Part shown: positions 16,062 to 23,281 of the stretch, piece after piece
Layout of the letters: each line of letters begins with the position of its first letter
How positions within the stretch are numbered: the stretch's first letter is position 1
Origin: a virus
Length of the DNA stretch: 45,902 nt
Direction: 5' to 3' (one strand)
IMG/VR virus record: IMGVR_UViG_3300021957_004744
Coordinates: 1 to 45,902 of that record
Made by a program: the position numbers and the translations under genes
Notes under the pieces: generated by a model
Seen by the model: the letters and a program-made list of their open reading frames with translations, nothing else
What the model was told of the DNA's origin: nothing
Databases searched by the model: none

Positions 16062-16287
16062 AGATTACTATGAAGAAGTACTGCTTCTTCGCAAAAAGGT
16101 TGAGAAGTACGAGACTATTCTGAAACATGCAATGGCTGAAAAAACTGGTGTGTTCTTCATCTGTGGAGAAGCAGGCGAGAAGGACAGCATGGGTTTACCT
16201 GAGAAGATTATGATTTGCCCAACATACGGACTAGATGGTTTTGCATCTTATAAGAAGGACAGAGACTACGATGCACCAGGGTGGTAA
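16054..16287 (+). CDS. Hypothetical protein
   Basis: 77 residues with an N-terminal coiled-coil stretch (YYEEVLLLRKKVEKYETILKHAM), then a beta-rich part (GVFFICGEAGEKDSMGLPE, ICPTYGLDGFASY). 8-base overlap with the preceding gene. No recognised family. Confidence 0.6.
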   Translation: MTEDYYEEVLLLRKKVEKYETILKHAMAEKTGVFFICGEAGEKDSMGLPEKIMICPTYGLDGFASYKKDRDYDAPGW

Positions 16288-16468
16288 ATGGGCAATTAAA
16301 GTTCCTATCCTCTGTGATGTGCAAGATAAGGATAACTGGCTCTATGTTGTACAAGGTGATTCCAAATTCCATTTGGAGCCTGTAACATATGGCACGTTTG
16401 AGGAAGCTGATGAAGCCGGAAAAATTTGGGAAATATATGAAGTGGTATTATTTGATGGAGAAGAATGA
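16271..16468 (+). CDS. Hypothetical protein
   Basis: 65 residues from the ATG at 16271, within the end of the previous gene (17-base overlap). Contains WAIKVPILCDVQDKDNWLYV and GTFEEADEAGKIWEIYEVV, an alpha/beta arrangement often seen in short phage proteins. Not assignable. Confidence 0.55.
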   Translation: MHQGGKWAIKVPILCDVQDKDNWLYVVQGDSKFHLEPVTYGTFEEADEAGKIWEIYEVVLFDGEE

Positions 16469-16722
16469 TGAATAAATTTACAGTAGAACTTGAGTGGGAT
16501 GCGGTTGATAGCATCGTCATACAAGCTTTAAAGAATCAGTATAATGGTCTCAAAGAGTGTCTTGACAGTAGGTTAAACGACAAAGAAACTTTGGGTATCT
16601 TTAGCAGTGATAAGGAAGAAGACATTGCTGAAATCCAAAAACATTTAGATTCGATTAAAACCGTGTTGTCGTATAACATGCACCATGAATATTTTGAGGA
16701 ATGGAAGAATGAAAATCTTTGA
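16465..16722 (+). CDS. Hypothetical protein (TVELEWDAVDSIV family)
   Basis: 85 residues; the start could be 16465 or the second ATG at 16468. Begins KFTVELEWDAVDSIVIQALK and ends HHEYFEEWKNENL. Mostly helical. I associate this opening with small proteins of T4-like cyanophages, role unknown. A truncated relic of a paralogue lies at 16942. Confidence 0.65.
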   Translation: MMNKFTVELEWDAVDSIVIQALKNQYNGLKECLDSRLNDKETLGIFSSDKEEDIAEIQKHLDSIKTVLSYNMHHEYFEEWKNENL

Positions 16723-16945
16723 TCTTGAGCAGGAGATCATGAAGGCTTGGCATGTCGTAGATGACATTCAGCTTCTCAATGAGAATGTTATGGAAAAAAA
16801 TATGTCTCGTGATGAGATTGCTAAGGCACTTGTTGGTTTAGAAAGTATATACAATATGAGATTTGAAAAGGTCTTTAGTCTGTTTGAAGAAGTCTGCAAA
16901 GAATTTCATGCAATGAGGAAAGAAGCTAATGGAGAAAACAGATGA
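16709..16945 (+). CDS. Hypothetical helical protein
   Basis: 78 residues from the ATG at 16709 after GAGGAATGGAAG. Begins MKIFDLEQEIMKAWHVVDDI; all-helical, acidic, 14-base overlap with the previous gene. Resembles short conserved T4-like cyanophage proteins in my memory; function unknown. Confidence 0.65.
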   Translation: MKIFDLEQEIMKAWHVVDDIQLLNENVMEKNMSRDEIAKALVGLESIYNMRFEKVFSLFEEVCKEFHAMRKEANGENR

Positions 16946-16989
16946 GTAAACTTACAGTAGAGCTTGAGGAATGGAAGAATGGATTCTAA
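16942..16989 (+). pseudogene. Deletion relic of a paralogue of the 16465 gene
   Basis: A 15-residue micro-ORF, MSKLTVELEEWKNGF, that joins a copy of the 5' end of the 16465 gene to a copy of its 3' end. Bases 16941-16968 match 16467-16494 at 25 of 28 positions, and TTGAGGAATGGAAGAATG at 16964-16981 is identical to 16694-16711. The middle of the paralogue is gone. The retained 3' piece now supplies the ribosome site (GAGGAATGGAAG) for glyA. Confidence 0.65.
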
Positions 16990-18124
16990 AGTTAAAGTAA
17001 TACTAGAACGAGAAATCGATAGGCAAGAAACCACAGTAGAGCTTATAGCAAGTGAAAACTTTGCTAGTCAAGCCGTCATGGATTTAGCAGGTTCAGTTTT
17101 TACAAACAAGTATGCCGAAGGTTATCCTGGCAAGCGTTACTACAACGGTTGCGAACATATGGATGAGATTGAAACACTTGCTATTGACACACTATGCAAA
17201 TTATACGGAGCAAAGTTTGCGAATGTACAGCCGCATTGTGGTGCTAACGCTAACACAGCAGTATATCAAGCACTAATGAAACCTGGCGATAAACTGTTGG
17301 GCATGGATTTAGCCAGTGGCGGACATCTATCGCATGGCAGTGCTCCTAACATTTCTGGCAAGATTTATGATGCATATCACTATGGTGTAAATGCAGATGG
17401 ATTTTTAGACTATGATGAGATTGCACGGCAAGCATTTGAAGTAAGGCCGCACGTTATTGTAGCGGGTGCTAGTGCATATCCACGTGAAATTGATTGGGCA
17501 AAGTTTCGTGCTATTGCTGACACAGTAGATGCATATCTAGTAGTGGATATGGCACACTACTCAGGCTTAATTGCAGGAGGTGCTTATCCTAGCCCTATTA
17601 AATATGCTGACGTTGTTACAAGTACCACACACAAAACTCTACGTGGGCCACGAGGCGGGATTATTCTTTGGAACAATGAAGAATATACAAAGAAAATTAA
17701 TTCAGCAATTTTTCCTGGTACACAGGGCGGCCCACTAATGAATATCATTGCTGCAAAAGCACAGGCGTTTATTGAAGCAAGCACACCAGAGTTTGCAGAT
17801 TACGCTCGTCGTGTAGTAGAAAATGCACAAGCAATGTGTGAAGTTTTTATCACAAATGGATTCAAAGTTCTAACTGGTGGGACAGATTCGCACATTATCC
17901 TAATGGATTTGAGTGAATCTAAATACAGCGGTCGTGAAGCCGCAGACCTACTAGAAGAAAATGGTATTACAGTAAATAAAAATGGCGTACCAAATGATCC
18001 ACGTAGTTTTGTAGAAACTAGTGGTATTAGAATCGGTACTGCCGCAGAAACAACACGAGGTCACTATGCAGAATGGTTTAGAGACCTCGCTAACAAGATT
18101 TGTGACATATTAGAGTTAAGATGA
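16979..18124 (+). CDS. glyA: Serine hydroxymethyltransferase
   Basis: 381-residue PLP enzyme converting serine and tetrahydrofolate to glycine and methylene-THF, the one-carbon donor for thymidylate or hydroxymethyl-pyrimidine synthesis. Seen: LIASENFAS near the start, YPGKRYYNGCE, GGHLSHG, VVDMAHYSGLIAGG, and the PLP lysine in TSTTHKTLRGPRGG (about residue 220), then AIFPGTQGG. The start is the ATG at 16979; a TTG at 16964 in frame belongs to the duplicated leader. About 30-40 residues shorter than typical GlyA, trimmed at the C-terminus. Its GC content is higher than its flanks, which may indicate a separate origin. Confidence 0.93.
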   Translation: MDSKVKVILEREIDRQETTVELIASENFASQAVMDLAGSVFTNKYAEGYPGKRYYNGCEHMDEIETLAIDTLCKLYGAKFANVQPHCGANANTAVYQALMKPGDKLLGMDLASGGHLSHGSAPNISGKIYDAYHYGVNADGFLDYDEIARQAFEVRPHVIVAGASAYPREIDWAKFRAIADTVDAYLVVDMAHYSGLIAGGAYPSPIKYADVVTSTTHKTLRGPRGGIILWNNEEYTKKINSAIFPGTQGGPLMNIIAAKAQAFIEASTPEFADYARRVVENAQAMCEVFITNGFKVLTGGTDSHIILMDLSESKYSGREAADLLEENGITVNKNGVPNDPRSFVETSGIRIGTAAETTRGHYAEWFRDLANKICDILELR

Positions 18125-19251
18125 TTGATAAAAACACTTTTTGTACCCGTCCTTGGAACGAGTTACATATTGAAGAAGACGGAAGAATCACTCCTTGTTG
18201 TGTGATGCCGTCTAATAGTGGGTTTATGGCTCCAAAAGGTATAAAAAACTATTTACAGTCTAATGAATTGAAAAGCCTTAAAGATAATCTAAAAAAAGGA
18301 ATTAAAGATGATTCTTGTAAAACTTGTTGGATGCAAGAAAATTTAGGATATAATTCACATAGAAAAACAACTTTAGCAACTGATGAAAAGTTAGATAGAA
18401 TAGAGGCAGTACATATTAGAAGCACTAATGTTTGCAACTTTAAGTGTAGAATTTGTGTCCCAGAACTAAGTTCTACTTGGGTAGCGGAAAATAAAAAACA
18501 TCATCTATTTAAAAACAAAGTAGAAATAGTGGACAATCTGTTAGATGATGAAAAGTATGCAGAAGAGTTATTTTCAATATTAAAAAGAGTAAAACAAATT
18601 TGGATAAGTGGGGGCGAGCCTTTGGCTTCCTCCACTACTTTGCGTTTTTTCGAGTTAGCAAAAAAACACGGTATTAATGATACTAACATTGCTTTTAATA
18701 CTAATTTATCGACACTAAGTTATAAAAATCATTATTGGTTAGACGAGTTTAAAGGGCATAAAGTAACTCTGACAGTAAGTTGGGATGGGTTTGGTAAGCA
18801 AATGGAATATCACAGAACAGGAATGAATTGGAAAAAAAGTTTACAAAACTTTAAAGACTCTATTGATTGGATTTTTAATATTAATTGTGTGGCATCTATC
18901 TATTCAGTATACTCAATTCCTAGACTAATTCATTTTTGTGATAAAGTGGACAAATCTTTAGAGATTAACCCTATTGCGGGTAAAGACTATATCAGTCTTC
19001 AATCTTTGCCTATCACAGAAAAAGATAAAATTAAACAATACTATGAAAAGTTTTTTAAAAACAAAGACACACAACATTTACAAGATGTTGCTTGGCAATC
19101 GGTTATCGAACCTATGTATAAAAAACAACTAGACCCACACCTAAATTCGGGGTTTAAACAGTATAACATTTTATTAGACAAATATAGGAAGACAAATTTT
19201 GTGAATGTATATCCAGAGTATGAAGAATGGTGGAACTCAATAAAATCCTAG
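18121..19251 (+). CDS. Radical SAM protein with N-terminal SPASM/twitch-like cysteines
   Basis: 376 residues. The radical SAM motif is CNFKCRIC (about residue 104) followed by WISGGEPL. Before it, residues 7-60 carry CTRPWNELHIEEDG, TPCCVM and CKTCW, a SPASM/twitch-type auxiliary cluster that in most enzymes lies after the SAM domain. This N-terminal arrangement is typical of the twitch-domain radical SAM proteins of marine phages. Reaction unknown; many SPASM enzymes modify peptides. Overlaps glyA by 4 bases and the next gene by 25. Confidence 0.87.
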   Translation: MIDKNTFCTRPWNELHIEEDGRITPCCVMPSNSGFMAPKGIKNYLQSNELKSLKDNLKKGIKDDSCKTCWMQENLGYNSHRKTTLATDEKLDRIEAVHIRSTNVCNFKCRICVPELSSTWVAENKKHHLFKNKVEIVDNLLDDEKYAEELFSILKRVKQIWISGGEPLASSTTLRFFELAKKHGINDTNIAFNTNLSTLSYKNHYWLDEFKGHKVTLTVSWDGFGKQMEYHRTGMNWKKSLQNFKDSIDWIFNINCVASIYSVYSIPRLIHFCDKVDKSLEINPIAGKDYISLQSLPITEKDKIKQYYEKFFKNKDTQHLQDVAWQSVIEPMYKKQLDPHLNSGFKQYNILLDKYRKTNFVNVYPEYEEWWNSIKS

Positions 19252-20006
19252 AATCAAAAAAATATATTTTTGCTAACGGTTGCTCTCATACTGCGGGAGC
19301 AGAAATGGAATTTACTTTTCAAAACACTTGTTATGAAAAAGCATGGCCCGCTGTAATGGCGCAGTTACTAGACAAAGAATCAATAAACCTTGCAGTTTCT
19401 GGGGGATCTTCTAAACGAATTGTAAGAACTACAATGTTATATTTTGGAAACTATCCCCAGAGATTAAAAGATAGTTTTGTAATTATTGGATGGCCCGGAC
19501 CTCATAGATCAGAAATTAGAACAGGGCATAGAGTTAATCGAAATATTCCAAAAGAAGTAACAAAAGATACTGATGACGAGTATTGGTTTCATATGGCCCC
19601 TGGAAATGATGAGTCTTTTAGAGAGCGTATGAAGCAGGGTAATATTGATAAAAATTTATACAATTATTATAGATTACACTATGCGCTGACAACTGAAAGA
19701 CAATTCTGGATAGAATATTTTGTGCATTTGATTTCTTTGCAAAATTATCTTAAAACTCTCCAAGTTCCTTATTTATTTTATAATGCGACTAGCACGTTGC
19801 ACGTTGATAGTATATTTTATAATTTGCGTAAACAAATTGATACTCGATATTGGTTAGGAAACATTCATGCGCACGAAGATTCTTATGGAAGACAGGTGCA
19901 AGCAGCGGGGTTTGTCTATCCTGAGTGGAGTGAAACCAATCATTATGGAGAAGATGGGCATGCTTGGTGGGCAGAGCGGTTAATTGACTATATCGCAAAT
20001 CACTAA
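19227..20006 (+). CDS. SGNH/GDSL-like hydrolase
   Basis: 259 residues. Block I is IFANGCSHTAGAE (Ser nucleophile in GCSHTxG), followed by NLAVSGGSSKRIVRT (the Gly/Asn oxyanion blocks) and a late GEDGHAWWAERL giving the D-x-x-H pair. Phage homologues often sit beside radical SAM and sugar genes. It may deacylate a glycan or lipid; substrate not visible. Last gene before the intergenic RNA region at 20015. Confidence 0.75.
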   Translation: MVELNKILESKKYIFANGCSHTAGAEMEFTFQNTCYEKAWPAVMAQLLDKESINLAVSGGSSKRIVRTTMLYFGNYPQRLKDSFVIIGWPGPHRSEIRTGHRVNRNIPKEVTKDTDDEYWFHMAPGNDESFRERMKQGNIDKNLYNYYRLHYALTTERQFWIEYFVHLISLQNYLKTLQVPYLFYNATSTLHVDSIFYNLRKQIDTRYWLGNIHAHEDSYGRQVQAAGFVYPEWSETNHYGEDGHAWWAERLIDYIANH

Positions 20007-20014
20007 TTTTTTAC

Positions 20015-20043
20015 TTGCCCTATGGTGAGTTTTGTGATATCAT
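20015..20043 (+). promoter_or_regulatory. TTGC-type promoter (RNA family), RNA X
   Basis: TTGCCC (20015-20020), 17-base spacer containing GGTGAGT, TATCAT (20038-20043), preceded by a T-tract (TTTTTTAC). It matches the promoters of the 33-35 kb RNA array in all parts. Confidence 0.75.
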
Positions 20044-20049
20044 TATTTA

Positions 20050-20300
20050 TACAGTGAGAAGCGGTGTTAGTAACTTAATACTGTGACACTTTAAGTTGCA
20101 AGGGATTGTCGGAGTCACAGCCCTCCCCGAACAAAATGCTGCTTCACTAATTAATTGGGTATACACCCATATATGCAGTTTCTCATACTTAAAAACAATG
20201 ATCAGGCAATCCTACTCGATGCGCAGTTGTAAACGATTGTCAGGTGATAACAGTTAAAATTAAGAGAAACAAGGGAGAGGGCGTAACTGCCCTCTCCTGC
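20050..20300 (+). ncRNA. Structured non-coding RNA X
   Basis: About 250 bases without a credible ORF between the SGNH gene and the 20323 gene. Predicted helices, all perfect or with one GU pair: GTGAGAA (20054) with TTCTCAT (20180), closing the first domain; CTGTGAC (20081) with GTCACAG (20114); TGGGT/ACCCA with loop ATAC (20156-20169); and a 9-bp GC-rich hairpin GGAGAGGGC/GCCCTCTCC (20274-20297). The 5' end AGTGAG resembles the TTGAG start of the RNAs at 33-35 kb. It may be a free RNA or the leader of the 20323 gene; the last hairpin lacks a good T-run. Confidence 0.65.
20274..20297 (+). terminator. GC-rich hairpin at the end of RNA X
   Basis: GGAGAGGGC, loop GTAACT, GCCCTCTCC. A nine-pair stem followed by TGCTTATCTTT, a poor T-run. 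It may end RNA X or partly attenuate transcription into the 20323 gene. Confidence 0.5.
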
Positions 20301-20322
20301 TTATCTTTAAAGGAGATAATAA

Positions 20323-20604
20323 ATGCCTATTAAATTTACTATTATCACTTCTGGTGGCTCTGATTATCCTTACAAGCTAGCTAAATCTTGGGGTTATACG
20401 TTTGATGATTCTACTCTTAGTAAGAATGTATTAGAAGCAAATACAGAAACTGGTTATACAAGCGTTAAATATTTTGCTGATGAAGCTGCGCTAACAACTT
20501 ATAGATCAGATAATGAAACTGTTATTGCGGCAATTAATGTGCAAAAAACAGCAAACTCATTAACAGTTACACGTACATCAGAAACTGTAGACTCTATTCC
20601 TTAA
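20323..20604 (+). CDS. Small protein, unknown function
   Basis: 93 residues after AAAGGAGATAATAA. Begins MPIKFTIITSGGSDYPYKLA; acidic, Thr-rich, ends LTVTRTSETVDSIP. No signal peptide or membrane segment. High ribosome-site strength and an isolated position suggest strong expression, possibly a minor virion protein; unproven. Confidence 0.65.
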   Translation: MPIKFTIITSGGSDYPYKLAKSWGYTFDDSTLSKNVLEANTETGYTSVKYFADEAALTTYRSDNETVIAAINVQKTANSLTVTRTSETVDSIP

Positions 20605-20637
20605 ACGTTGCACTGGCGAAATCTAAAAATTTTAGAT

Positions 20638-20666
20638 TTGCAAAATCACAAAAAATATGCTACTAT
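20638..20666 (+). promoter_or_regulatory. TTGC-type promoter next to a palindrome
   Basis: TTGCAA (20638-20643), 17 bases, TACTAT (20661-20666). The -35 overlaps the right arm of the palindrome AAATCTAAAAATTTTAGATTT (20619-20639), which could be an operator or the end hairpin of the previous gene. Confidence 0.65.
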
Positions 20667-20672
20667 AAGTGC

Positions 20673-20796
20673 ATAGCTTGTGAACAACGTTAACACGGAG
20701 TGTGAATAGTTATGGGACATCGGAACACATTGGACACAACGTATATAATATTGTCTCGGAGAGACACAACGCCCACTTTAATTAGTGGGCCTTTTT
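20673..20796 (+). ncRNA. Short RNA or terminated leader (attenuator candidate)
   Basis: About 120 bases from the promoter at 20638 to an intrinsic terminator. Contains TGTCTC/GAGACA with loop GGA just before the terminator. The next gene starts 70 bases beyond with no promoter seen between, so the RNA is either an independent small RNA or the 5' leader of that gene, with expression depending on read-through. A further hairpin TTCGAC/GTCGAA (loop GAA) follows at about 20815. Confidence 0.6.
20771..20796 (+). terminator. Rho-independent terminator inside the 5' leader
   Basis: GCCCACT (20771-20777), loop TTAATT, AGTGGGC (20784-20790), C, then five T. It stands between promoter and gene start, as in transcription attenuation. 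Confidence 0.85.
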
Positions 20797-20867
20797 GCGC
20801 CTACAAAAGAGTATTCGACGAAGTCGAACAACGCATGGCTCTTTATGAGGCAAGGGAGAACTATAAA

Positions 20868-21239
20868 ATGACTAAGACAATCTTAGCAGGGAGCCTAGCT
20901 TTACTACTTACAACAACTGCTAGCGCAACAGAAGTTAAAAAGGTAACTAGTATGCCTAAACTTGATTTAGCAATTGTTTCTGACACAGAATATAATACAG
21001 AGCTAGAAACAACTGAGACCGAATTTGGTGCAGAGGTAGGGTTTAAAAACTTTACTGCTACTGCCCTTCCCAACTGGTCTTGGGATGATACGGAAATGAA
21101 TAACCTTCAATTCGGTTTACGTTATGACTGGAAGATTGAAGATAAGATCACGATCTCGCCTTATGGAGAGGTAAATCTTGACAACGATCTTGAAGAGAAG
21201 AATAAGATTATTGGTTTAAAAACAAGAATGTCTTTCTAA
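20868..21239 (+). CDS. Exported beta-barrel-like protein
   Basis: 123 residues from the ATG at 20868; the frame extending to 20712 runs through a terminator and is not used. Signal peptide TKTILAGSLALLLTTTASA. The mature part alternates polar and hydrophobic residues (FGAEVGFKNFTATALP, NLQFGLRYDWKIEDKITISP, IGLKTRMSF) and ends in an aromatic residue, like small outer-membrane porin-type barrels. May insert in the host outer membrane (inference). Confidence 0.75.
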   Translation: MTKTILAGSLALLLTTTASATEVKKVTSMPKLDLAIVSDTEYNTELETTETEFGAEVGFKNFTATALPNWSWDDTEMNNLQFGLRYDWKIEDKITISPYGEVNLDNDLEEKNKIIGLKTRMSF

Positions 21240-21261
21240 TTTATTAATTAGAGATAGGAAT

Positions 21262-21304
21262 AGAGAGCTAGTTACAAGTTAATTCTTGCTAGCTCTCTTT
21301 TTTT
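21262..21304 (+). terminator. Terminator that overlaps a promoter
   Basis: AGAGAGCTAG (21262-21271) pairs perfectly with CTAGCTCTCT (21289-21298), followed by seven T (21298-21304). Ends transcription of the barrel gene. Confidence 0.88.
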
Positions 21305-21314
21305 ATGTTATATT
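21286..21314 (+). promoter_or_regulatory. TTGC-type promoter embedded in the terminator
   Basis: TTGCTA (21286-21291) lies at the loop/3' arm of the terminator hairpin; the spacer of 17 bases is the rest of the arm plus the T-run; -10 is TATATT (21309-21314). Drives the gene at 21343. Confidence 0.75.
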
Positions 21315-21342
21315 AAAAAGAAAACTTAGAAAGGAAAATAAT

Positions 21343-21579
21343 ATGAGTAATAATAAAGTAAATTGGAATATCCAAGTAGAACGAGGTAGCTATGATGAAG
21401 ATGGTTATTTTGAATCACAAATTCGTTTTACAGACGATGATGAGTTGTCTAGTTTAAATAGACTTCGCAGGTTTGTAGGCTATCTTATAGAAGAGGGTGT
21501 TATCTCTGATAGTTATGATGAGGATGACACTAATTGGAGCGAAGACGAAGATGAAGATTATGACAGCGACGAGGATTAA
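21343..21579 (+). CDS. Acidic small protein
   Basis: 78 residues from the ATG at 21343 after AGAAAGGAAAATAAT; the longer frame from 21286 crosses the promoter. First part NNKVNWNIQVERGSYDEDGY and RFVGYLIEEGVI suggest a small fold; the last 20 residues are almost all Asp/Glu/Ser. Such tails occur in DNA-mimic proteins, but nothing else supports that. Confidence 0.65.
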   Translation: MSNNKVNWNIQVERGSYDEDGYFESQIRFTDDDELSSLNRLRRFVGYLIEEGVISDSYDEDDTNWSEDEDEDYDSDED

Positions 21580-21581
21580 TA

Positions 21582-21944
21582 ATGAGACAATTTGTGTATG
21601 ATGCTTGGAATAGTGTTATGGATGCCAAGCATAATCCTTTGAGGCACATACCTGACATGCAGGTGAGACACATGGTTATGCAGCTGCTTGCTTTTATGTG
21701 GTGCGCAGCTTTTGCGGTCATGGTCGGTGATTTTATGTTTTTTGGTATGTCCCTTTTAGGACACATGCTGTTAATAGTGGCTGTAGTAGTTACGGTTGCA
21801 ACCTTTGAAACAGCAAAACGTAAACCAGCAGCTTTTAATTTTATTAAGGGTTATCATAGTATGGGTCGTAGTCGTGGTAGTATCTGGGTAAACGGAAAGC
21901 GTGTTAGGCTTCCTCAAGGGGACCCTGGAGGAGAACACGAATAG
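21582..21944 (+). CDS. Membrane protein, unknown function
   Basis: 120 residues. Amphipathic start (RQFVYDAWNSVMDAKHNPLRH), two transmembrane helices (MQLLAFMWCAAFAVMVGDF, MSLLGHMLLIVAVVVTVATF), and a basic cytoplasmic tail (SMGRSRGSIWVNGKRVRLPQ). No family named. Co-transcribed with the acidic protein, two bases between them. Confidence 0.7.
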   Translation: MRQFVYDAWNSVMDAKHNPLRHIPDMQVRHMVMQLLAFMWCAAFAVMVGDFMFFGMSLLGHMLLIVAVVVTVATFETAKRKPAAFNFIKGYHSMGRSRGSIWVNGKRVRLPQGDPGGEHE

Positions 21945-21948
21945 TACT

Positions 21949-22773
21949 TTGCTGTATAGAAACGTAATATGCGCACCTATGACTCAAGTAAGTGATGCTG
22001 CTCTAGCAATTGCTGCAGACAAAGCAGGAATAGTGGGCAGCATTTCTTGTCCTGGAAGAGACTTTATTTGGGCAGAGAATGAAATAAAAAAATTTATCAA
22101 AGAGAGAAAGCACTGTAATTTTGTTTTAGCCATTGCTAAACTTGATAATACAGATAGGCCGCATGTGTTACTGATTAAAAAATATAGACCTAAATATGTA
22201 GTTTTTTTAACGACACATGAAGAGAACCCTGAAAAACTTAAAAAAAGTATATCATGGGTAAGAGAATATGGTGGAAAAGTTATTTTTCGTATTAATAATA
22301 TTGATTTAATTAACAAAAAGATATTACCTGATTACTATACTATTAAAGGACACGACAGTGCGGGCAGACATCACAGTAGTTTAACAACTATACAAATGGC
22401 TGAGGTATTTAAAGAAAGATTTCCGGGCATAGATTTTATTTGCACCGGAGGTTTATATACTAGAGAAGACGTAGAAAAATGTTTTGATATAGGCGCCTCT
22501 GCTGTAGAAATAGGCACTCCTTTTGCTACTAGTAAAGAGTCTTCGATAGGGGAAAAAACTAAACTTTCTATGCTAAATAATTCAAAACATCTTATTCATA
22601 CGATTAAAGATAGAATAGAAAGAATACATAGTCCTAATAATATATATGACCTTGGGTCTGGAGTAAAAGATATTAACAAAGGTCATGTGTTTATAGGAAA
22701 AAGAGCAAATGAATTACCTAAAACCCTAAGATCAGTAGAAGAAATTGCAAAAGTTTTATTGCCAAATCCTTAG
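21949..22773 (+). CDS. Nitronate monooxygenase-like / FMN-binding TIM-barrel protein
   Basis: About 274 residues from the TTG at 21949 (GTG at 21901 also possible). NMO/FabK-like marks: NVICAPMTQVSDAALAIAAD with GIVGSIS at the start, KGHDSAGRHHSS at the flavin/active-site His segment, and FICTGGLYTREDVEKC then IGASAVEIGTPFATSKES at the phosphate-binding end. Shorter than typical NMO (about 350). Reaction in a phage unknown. The ribosome site GGAGGAG (21927) is 15 bases before TTG, so the start is uncertain. Confidence 0.7.
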   Translation: MLYRNVICAPMTQVSDAALAIAADKAGIVGSISCPGRDFIWAENEIKKFIKERKHCNFVLAIAKLDNTDRPHVLLIKKYRPKYVVFLTTHEENPEKLKKSISWVREYGGKVIFRINNIDLINKKILPDYYTIKGHDSAGRHHSSLTTIQMAEVFKERFPGIDFICTGGLYTREDVEKCFDIGASAVEIGTPFATSKESSIGEKTKLSMLNNSKHLIHTIKDRIERIHSPNNIYDLGSGVKDINKGHVFIGKRANELPKTLRSVEEIAKVLLPNP

Positions 22774-22787
22774 ATTTCTCGTATAAT
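22759..22787 (+). promoter_or_regulatory. TTGC-type promoter for a leaderless gene
   Basis: TTGCCA (22759-22764), 17 bases, TATAAT (22782-22787). It spans the NMO-like stop codon. The next ATG begins at 22795, the expected +1 position. Confidence 0.78.
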
Positions 22788-22794
22788 AGTTATT

Positions 22795-23046
22795 ATGATA
22801 GACAAAATTACAATAAACCCCATCGGGTCTCCTACCGTAGTTACTTTTCCTAATTGGAAAGTAAAACATACGGGAGGTACTGACTCCTATGTGGTATTAA
22901 TAGGAACCCTTTCAGACGGTTTCTCTGCTCACGGACCTTTTTATAATTATGAATCGGCCTGTAGATTTGCAGACACGTATGATGAAATGGCATGGATAAT
23001 GGAGATGCACAATGCAGAACCCCCTAAAAAACCTTCTTTGGGTTAA
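22795..23046 (+). CDS. Small protein, apparently leaderless mRNA
   Basis: 83 residues, beginning MIDKITINPIGSPTVVTF, with VVLIGTLSDGFSAHGPFYNY and SACRFADTYDEMAWIMEM. Alpha/beta, no recognised family. Only seven bases separate the -10 box from the ATG and there is no ribosome site, so translation probably starts at the mRNA 5' end. Overlaps the next gene by 35 bases. Confidence 0.65.
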   Translation: MIDKITINPIGSPTVVTFPNWKVKHTGGTDSYVVLIGTLSDGFSAHGPFYNYESACRFADTYDEMAWIMEMHNAEPPKKPSLG

Positions 23047-23281
23047 CAAAGAAGTAACTTTCTATGTTCCTTCCGCGAGCGTAGATGATCTAAAAGAACT
23101 AGGAAAAGTAGTGTCAGTTGATGACACAGGACCACAAGTTAGAAGTTATGTGGACGGCTATGTGCACGATCTCTTGTTCGAAGATGTGGTAAAATTCAAA
23201 AATAAAGGATTAAATTCAATATGGCAAACAAAGACAACTTTAAAGCCCTCAAAGTTATTCAAAAAGTTCAAGAGGAAGTAA
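23012..23281 (+). CDS. Hypothetical protein
   Basis: 89 residues. EVTFYVPSASVDDLKELGKV and SYVDGYVHDLLFEDVVKF suggest a beta-rich fold of the kind that binds nucleotides or RNA, but no family is recognised. The basic end (KPSKLFKKFKRK) overlaps the start of the next gene by 61 bases in another frame; the true stop is clear. Confidence 0.55.
   Translation: MQNPLKNLLWVNKEVTFYVPSASVDDLKELGKVVSVDDTGPQVRSYVDGYVHDLLFEDVVKFKNKGLNSIWQTKTTLKPSKLFKKFKRK

Noticed and set aside
20744-20749. TATAAT box as a further promoter
   Set aside because: No -35 box is found at 16-18 bases upstream; it lies within the leader RNA.
20712-20867. N-terminal extension of the barrel protein gene
   Set aside because: It covers a terminator hairpin, and the signal peptide begins at the ATG at 20868.
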